Assembly (NCBI GenBank): GCA_902768605.1
Contig: CACXLY010000020.1
Span: forward strand, 1 to 44,085
Source: an uncultured Bacteroidales bacterium
GTDB lineage: Bacteria > Bacteroidota > Bacteroidia > Bacteroidales > Bacteroidaceae
Reading direction: 5' to 3'
Length of the DNA: 44,085 nt
Part shown: positions 39,606 to 44,085 of the stretch, one piece after another
How positions within the stretch are numbered: position 1 is the stretch's first letter
How the letters are laid out: the number at the start of each line of letters is the position of its first letter
Made by a program: the position numbers and the translations under genes
The notes under the pieces: generated by a model
Seen by the model: the letters and a program-made list of their open reading frames with translations, nothing else
The model's database searches: none
What the model was told of the DNA's origin: nothing

Positions 39606-42188
39606 ATGAGAATCCAAGAATCTAACGTTTTTTCTCCCCTTTTAAGGGGGAGTCAGAGAGGGTCTTTCTTTGCGTTTTTTCTGATGCTTAGTGCCTTAGC
39701 CTGCAACGCGCAACAATCGGTCGGCACACTCGTCGACTATCATTTGGGGGGGCCGTGGAACGAATCGGCCTGGATAAGCGCCAAGGATGCGCAGGTCGTC
39801 ACGGGAAAAGTGGTCGATGGTACGCGGGCGGCCGACGGCGCAAGCTGGTTCGTCAGCAATCCCCGCAATGCGAAGAAGGTGAAGAGGGCCATCTGGAAGA
39901 CCACCGCCCTGGGCACCTACGAGCTTTACATCAATGGTCAACTGGTCGGCGACGAGGTCTTGAAGCCCGGCTTCACGCACTACGAGAAGACGAAGTACAG
40001 CTTTACCTACGACATCACAAAGGCTTTCAAAAAAGCCGCAGGACAGGAGAACCAACTGGCCGTGCAGGTCACTCCGGGCTGGTGGGCAGACAAGATCATC
40101 ACCCCGGGCGGTCACGACGGCATGATTGGCAAGAAGGTAGCCTTCCGAGGCGTGCTTATGTTGACCTACGCCGACGGCACCGAGGAGCATTTCCCCACGA
40201 ACCTGAAGGACTGGAAGGCTGGCGTGGGAGGTCCCGTCACGCATGCCGCCATCTTCGACGGCGAGGACTATGATGCCCGCCTGCCGCAGGGATGGGAGAG
40301 CGCGACACGTTTCTCCGAGCCGGAAATCAATACAGAATTCCCCGGTAAAGTGTGGGGGACCGACGGCGCAGAGATTTACCATCGCTGGGACCTCGCGTTG
40401 TCTCCCGTCAAGGCTTATTCTTGGAAGGGCACGACAGGCGCTACCGACGACCAGTACGGCAAGGTCAGCATCGTCGAGGTATTCGCTCCGGCCGGGCCCA
40501 TGACGGTTCGCCCGGGCGAGACCCTCGTGGTCGATTTCGGTCAGAATGCTTCCGCAGTACCCGCCTTCGAGTTTAAGGCGAAGGAAGGCACCGTGCTGAC
40601 TTGCCTGCCGAGCGAGCTTCTGAACGACGGCAACGGCGCAAAGAGTCGCGGCATGGACGGGCCGGAAGGCAGCACGCACCGCCTCAACCTCCGCATCCCG
40701 GACACGGGCATGATACTGCGCTACACGTTCGCTGCGGCCAAGGATTTCGTGAAGTTCACGCCCCGCAGCACCTTCTACGGCTATCGCTTCGTGTCGATAA
40801 CGGCTACGGACGAGGTCACGATTCGCAGCATCAAGTCCATCCCCGTCTCCTCCATCACGAAGGAACTGGAAACGGGCACTATCGAGACAGGCAGCGACGA
40901 CATTAACCGCCTCATCTCCAACACGCTTTGGGGCCAGCGCTCCAACTATCTCTCCGTCACTACCGACTGTCCGCAGCGCAACGAACGCCTCGGTTGGACG
41001 GCCGACACACAGGTCTTCACGGAGACCGGCACGTTCTTCGCCAACACAGACCGCTTCTTCCATAAGTGGATGCAGGACATGAGGGACACGCAGTCGCCTA
41101 CGGGCGCTTTCCCGGGCGTCGCGCCTCTCGCGCAGTACGGAGCAGGTGACGGCAAGGGCAACGGCGATATGATGCGCCTGGGCTGGGCTGATGCCGGCAT
41201 CATCGTGCCGTGGACGGTGTGGAAGCAGTTTGGTGACAAAGACATTGTCAACGAGAACTGGGAGGCGATGAGCCGCTTCATGGAACACATCTACGAGACC
41301 AAGTACGAGCATACCGTCATGACGGGCGAGAACGGCAATTACCAGTGGGCGGACTGGCTGAGCTATGAGCCTCTGGAGAGCTGCAGCGGACGCAGCCACG
41401 AGAACGGGCAGCCGAAGCCCGAGACGATAGTGTATTGGAACTACCTCAGCGCGTCGTACTGGGCCATCGATGCCGGCATGATGGCCGACATGGCTCGTGC
41501 CACAGGCCGCGACGCCGCTTATTATGACAAGATGCAGGCCGAGGCGAAAGCCTATATCCTTGATAAGTTCCTCAATGCCGACGGCACGTTCAAGCTCGAC
41601 ATCCTCAACACAATGCAGACGCCGGCACTTTTCGCCCTCAAGAACAACCTGCTCGAGGGGGCTGCGAAAGACGCTATGATTGCCCGCCTCCGCAAGAACT
41701 TCGAGGAGCACGACAACTGCCTGCAGACAGGTTTCCTCGGCACATCCATCCTCATGCAGACACTCACGGACAACGGCATGCAGGACATCGCCTACGAGCT
41801 CCTCTTCCAGCACAAGAACCCGTCGTGGCTTTACTCCGTGGATAACGGCGCGACGACCATCTGGGAACGTTGGAACTCGTACACCGTGACCGAAGGCATG
41901 GGTCCGCGCGGCATGAACAGCTTCAACCATTATGCTTATGGCTGTGTCTGCGAATGGCTTTGGGAGACGGCCGCCGGCATCGCTGCCGACCCGAAGGAAC
42001 CCGGCTTCAAGCACATCATCATGCGTCCCGTGCCCGACAAGCGCCTGGGACACAGCGGCAACAACTGGATATGGAAATTCACCATCCCGAAAGGCGCCAC
42101 AGCCACCGTGACTCTCCCAGGCGAGACAACTTCGAAGGAATATCAGGCCGGGACGTACACCATTAGGTGCGACGGAATAAAGTTCTGA
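39606..42188 (+). CDS. Alpha-L-rhamnosidase, GH78 (second copy)
   Basis: An 860-residue secreted GH78 enzyme, distant in sequence from the copy at 25022. Domain order is a beta-sandwich region (LGTYELYINGQLVGDEVLKP, LAVQVTPGWWADK), VVDFGQNASAVPAFE, the (alpha/alpha)6 barrel and a C-terminal beta domain. Catalytic positions are kept: Glu460 in TDCPQRNERLGW as acid and Glu754 in TIWERWNSY as base. The signal peptide is unusual: residues 8-20 (VFSPLLRGSQRGS) come from an inverted palindromic element placed between the start and the hydrophobic core (FFAFFLMLSALACNAQ). This gives a long, Arg-containing n-region. Export is probably still possible. Confidence 0.94.
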   Translation: MRIQESNVFSPLLRGSQRGSFFAFFLMLSALACNAQQSVGTLVDYHLGGPWNESAWISAKDAQVVTGKVVDGTRAADGASWFVSNPRNAKKVKRAIWKTTALGTYELYINGQLVGDEVLKPGFTHYEKTKYSFTYDITKAFKKAAGQENQLAVQVTPGWWADKIITPGGHDGMIGKKVAFRGVLMLTYADGTEEHFPTNLKDWKAGVGGPVTHAAIFDGEDYDARLPQGWESATRFSEPEINTEFPGKVWGTDGAEIYHRWDLALSPVKAYSWKGTTGATDDQYGKVSIVEVFAPAGPMTVRPGETLVVDFGQNASAVPAFEFKAKEGTVLTCLPSELLNDGNGAKSRGMDGPEGSTHRLNLRIPDTGMILRYTFAAAKDFVKFTPRSTFYGYRFVSITATDEVTIRSIKSIPVSSITKELETGTIETGSDDINRLISNTLWGQRSNYLSVTTDCPQRNERLGWTADTQVFTETGTFFANTDRFFHKWMQDMRDTQSPTGAFPGVAPLAQYGAGDGKGNGDMMRLGWADAGIIVPWTVWKQFGDKDIVNENWEAMSRFMEHIYETKYEHTVMTGENGNYQWADWLSYEPLESCSGRSHENGQPKPETIVYWNYLSASYWAIDAGMMADMARATGRDAAYYDKMQAEAKAYILDKFLNADGTFKLDILNTMQTPALFALKNNLLEGAAKDAMIARLRKNFEEHDNCLQTGFLGTSILMQTLTDNGMQDIAYELLFQHKNPSWLYSVDNGATTIWERWNSYTVTEGMGPRGMNSFNHYAYGCVCEWLWETAAGIAADPKEPGFKHIIMRPVPDKRLGHSGNNWIWKFTIPKGATATVTLPGETTSKEYQAGTYTIRCDGIKF
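39634..39665. repeat. Palindromic element inside the GH78 signal peptide
   Basis: The stem CTCCCCTTTTAAGGGGGAG (39634-39652) is followed by TCAGAGAGGGT, the reverse complement of the ACCCTCTCTGA flank seen in lpxB. It is therefore inserted in opposite orientation. Confidence 0.85.
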
Positions 42189-42225
42189 CCTTTGCCACGT
42201 TCTTATTATTATATAATGTAAAGAT

Positions 42226-44085
42226 ATGCGCCTGCCTCTGTTCCTCTTCTTCATGCTTCTCGCGTCTTCTTTAACTGCGCAAAAGTATGACTGGGACGAC
42301 TTCGTGGAGGAATACACGAGCGATGTGGAGCGGGCAGAGGAAGAGGACCTTCAGCAGCATCTTCAGGAGTTGAAGGAGCTTTCGGAGCATCCCCTGAACA
42401 TCAACACGGCAACTGTGGAGGACTTTCTGCAGTTGCCGTTTCTGTCTGAGGCACAGATCGAGCAGATTCACGCCTATATCTATCTGCACGGGCAGATGCA
42501 GACGCTCTCGGAGTTGCGTCTTGTGCCGCTCATCGACGACGTGACGCGCAGGCGGCTCTCACTCTTCACGTATGCCGAGCCGGAACAGGACAAGGCCAAG
42601 GACAAGCTGTTCAGTCACCTCCGTCACGACTTCTCGACGCGCCTCGACATACCTCTTTATTACCGTCTCGGGCAGCAACAGGAGAACGGCTATCGCGGCG
42701 ACGCGCTCTACCATCGCATGCGCTATCAGCTGGGTAACAGCCGGCATTTCCAGGCGGGACTGCGCGTGGAGAAGGACGCGGGCGAGCGCTACTACGACAG
42801 CTACGGGGCGTATGCCATGCTGCACGACGTCGGCATCCTCGACAGGGCAGTCGTCGGCGACTACCGCATCGGGTTTGGCGAGGGCCTGGTGCTCGGCGGA
42901 AGCACTTGGAACAGCAAGAGTACGCCGCCACTCAAAACGCAGGGCGGCATACGCCCTATGGCGAGCAACGACGAGACGAACTTCCTCCGTGGCGCGGCCG
43001 TCACGTTGGCTCTGAACAAGCACCTCAAGCTGAGTGCCTTCGGCTCGTACCGGAAGCGCGATGCCACGCTGACAAGTGAGGGCGAGGTACAGACCCTGCG
43101 AACCGACGGCTACCATCGGACGGCATCGGAATGGGAGCGGCGAAGGAACGTGGAAAGCACCGTTGTGGGCGGCAACATCAGTTGGTACAATAAGGGCCTG
43201 CATTTGGGAGCGACGGGCTATTGGCAGAAGTTCAGCCGCACCCTCAATCCCGGCAGCCAGCAGTACAGGGCGATTTATCCAAAGGGAAATGCCTTTGGCA
43301 CGGTCGGCATGAATTACGGCTACACGCGCTACCGCCTGTCCTTTGCCGGAGAAACGGCCTACAGCACGGCCGGCGGCGGTTGGGCGACCATCAACCGTGC
43401 GTCGTGGTCCATCAGCCGGGGCTATGTCCTCTCCGCCGTCCAGCGTTTCTATGCCTATCAGTACTACTCGTTCTACGCCAGTTCGCTCGCCGAGAACAGC
43501 AACGCGCAGAATGAGAGCGGCGTCCTCCTCCACCTGCAGGCAGAGCCTCTGGCAGGCTTGCAACTGACCGCCTACGCCGACTTCTTCCATCACCCCTGGC
43601 CGCGCTACCGCATGACGCACAGCAGCACGGGTCAGGACTTCTTTCTGCAAGGCAGTTACGCCGTTTCGCGGCGGCACACGCTCCTCGCCCGCTATCAGCT
43701 CAAGCGCAAGGAAAACAGCGATGTCATGGAGCCGCACCACCGCGTCAAGCTGCAATGGACGGTCGAACAGACGGGCCGCTGGCGCCTGCAGACCACGGGG
43801 CTTTATCACAATGTACTGGGGAGGAACGGCTTCATGCTGAGCCAGAGCGCACGATGGATGCTGCCAAAGCCGAACCTGACGCTCAACGCACAGCTCGGCT
43901 ACTTCAATACCGACGACTACCTCAGCCGCATCTATCTGAACTCGCCGGCTTTGTACAGTACGTTTTCGTCAAGTTCATATTATGGACACGGCGTGATGGG
44001 CGTCCTGACTTGTCGTTGGAAAAGCAAGAACGAGAAGCTTTGGCTCGAGGGACGCTACAGCCTGCTCCGCTATTTCGACCGCGAC
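42226..44085 (+). CDS. Helix-hairpin-helix outer-membrane protein, 3'-truncated by the window
   Basis: 620 codons open to the window edge. The signal peptide (MRLPLFLFFMLLASSLTAQ) is followed by an acidic helix, then a ComEA-like helix-hairpin-helix region (HPLNINTATVEDFLQLPFLS ... IDDVTRRRLSLF, residues about 50-115). The rest is a long run of amphipathic beta-strands (for example RVEKDAGERYYDSYGAYAML, VVGGNISWYNKGLHLGATGY, HTLLARYQLKRKE) like a porin barrel. Proteins of this type are common in Bacteroidetes and uncharacterised. It lies 37 bp after GH78, with an AT-rich motif (TTATATAATGTA) just before the ATG. Confidence 0.8.
   Translation, partial: MRLPLFLFFMLLASSLTAQKYDWDDFVEEYTSDVERAEEEDLQQHLQELKELSEHPLNINTATVEDFLQLPFLSEAQIEQIHAYIYLHGQMQTLSELRLVPLIDDVTRRRLSLFTYAEPEQDKAKDKLFSHLRHDFSTRLDIPLYYRLGQQQENGYRGDALYHRMRYQLGNSRHFQAGLRVEKDAGERYYDSYGAYAMLHDVGILDRAVVGDYRIGFGEGLVLGGSTWNSKSTPPLKTQGGIRPMASNDETNFLRGAAVTLALNKHLKLSAFGSYRKRDATLTSEGEVQTLRTDGYHRTASEWERRRNVESTVVGGNISWYNKGLHLGATGYWQKFSRTLNPGSQQYRAIYPKGNAFGTVGMNYGYTRYRLSFAGETAYSTAGGGWATINRASWSISRGYVLSAVQRFYAYQYYSFYASSLAENSNAQNESGVLLHLQAEPLAGLQLTAYADFFHHPWPRYRMTHSSTGQDFFLQGSYAVSRRHTLLARYQLKRKENSDVMEPHHRVKLQWTVEQTGRWRLQTTGLYHNVLGRNGFMLSQSARWMLPKPNLTLNAQLGYFNTDDYLSRIYLNSPALYSTFSSSSYYGHGVMGVLTCRWKSKNEKLWLEGRYSLLRYFDRD

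Noticed and set aside
39696..42317. 873-codon minus-strand open reading frame opposite GH78
   Set aside because: It is a shadow of a strongly conserved GH78 gene and has no recognisable domain.

Overview
The window is from a Bacteroidales chromosome, most likely a Prevotella-like member of Prevotellaceae. The evidence is Bacteroidetes-type promoters (a TAnnTTTG -7 box, usually seen here as TCGTATCTTTG), absence of obvious Shine-Dalgarno leaders, the conserved block surE-lpxB / parA-parB-DUF5683-mltD-rel, a PorZ homologue of the type IX secretion system, a Prevotella-style DLQGR C-terminal tail, and many secreted glycoside hydrolases. I see no tRNA, rRNA, insertion sequence, prophage or CRISPR array.

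Layout. 1-2425: the first codons of rpsP (minus), an orphan DLQGR tail and an OPT oligopeptide transporter. 2554-3372: a nitrilase-family amidase. 3373-3901: a repeat-filled convergent gap. 3902-10109 (minus): rel, a MltD-like LysM transglycosylase, DUF5683, parB and parA. 10110-11304: a 1.2 kb gap between divergent parA and surE, packed with repeats and a group of DnaA-box-like sites. 11305-13659: surE, lpxB and a small monooxygenase-fold protein. 13725-22366 (minus): an operon-like run of an outer-membrane barrel, leuS, two YitT proteins, rdgB and porZ. 22409-23100: a HEPN/MNT pair. 23571-34612: polysaccharide-degrading genes (CE1-like esterase, GH78, GH2, DUF1080 lipoprotein, GH51) with an unusual WYL-like regulator and a BASS transporter. 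34743-36270: a lipoprotein and a PIN-type toxin-antitoxin pair. 36297-44085: mutS, a C_GCAxxG_C_C protein, a second GH78 and the start of a helix-hairpin-helix outer-membrane protein.

The GH78 (two), GH51 and GH2 enzymes with the esterase point to breakdown of rhamnose- and arabinose-containing plant glycans. No SusC/SusD pair is in the window, so this is not a classical complete PUL.

The unexpected part is a dense population of short repeats of at least five architectures. (1) 7-bp-period arrays at about a dozen sites, lying between genes and also inside lpxB, mutS, the amidase and a signal peptide, and supplying the stop codons of parA and surE. (2) 22-bp-period arrays at six intergenic sites, with different unit sequences but the same period. 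(3) Small palindromes with a pyrimidine-rich flank, inserted in frame in five genes. (4) Two loci carrying mirrored GGGGGT/ACCCCC hairpins and eight 13-nt hairpins, whose 5-bp stems differ but remain paired. (5) An inverted pair of ~160-bp elements around the origin-like region. (9-bp-period arrays form a further minor class.) I do not know named families for these; together they are the best candidate for an undescribed system here.
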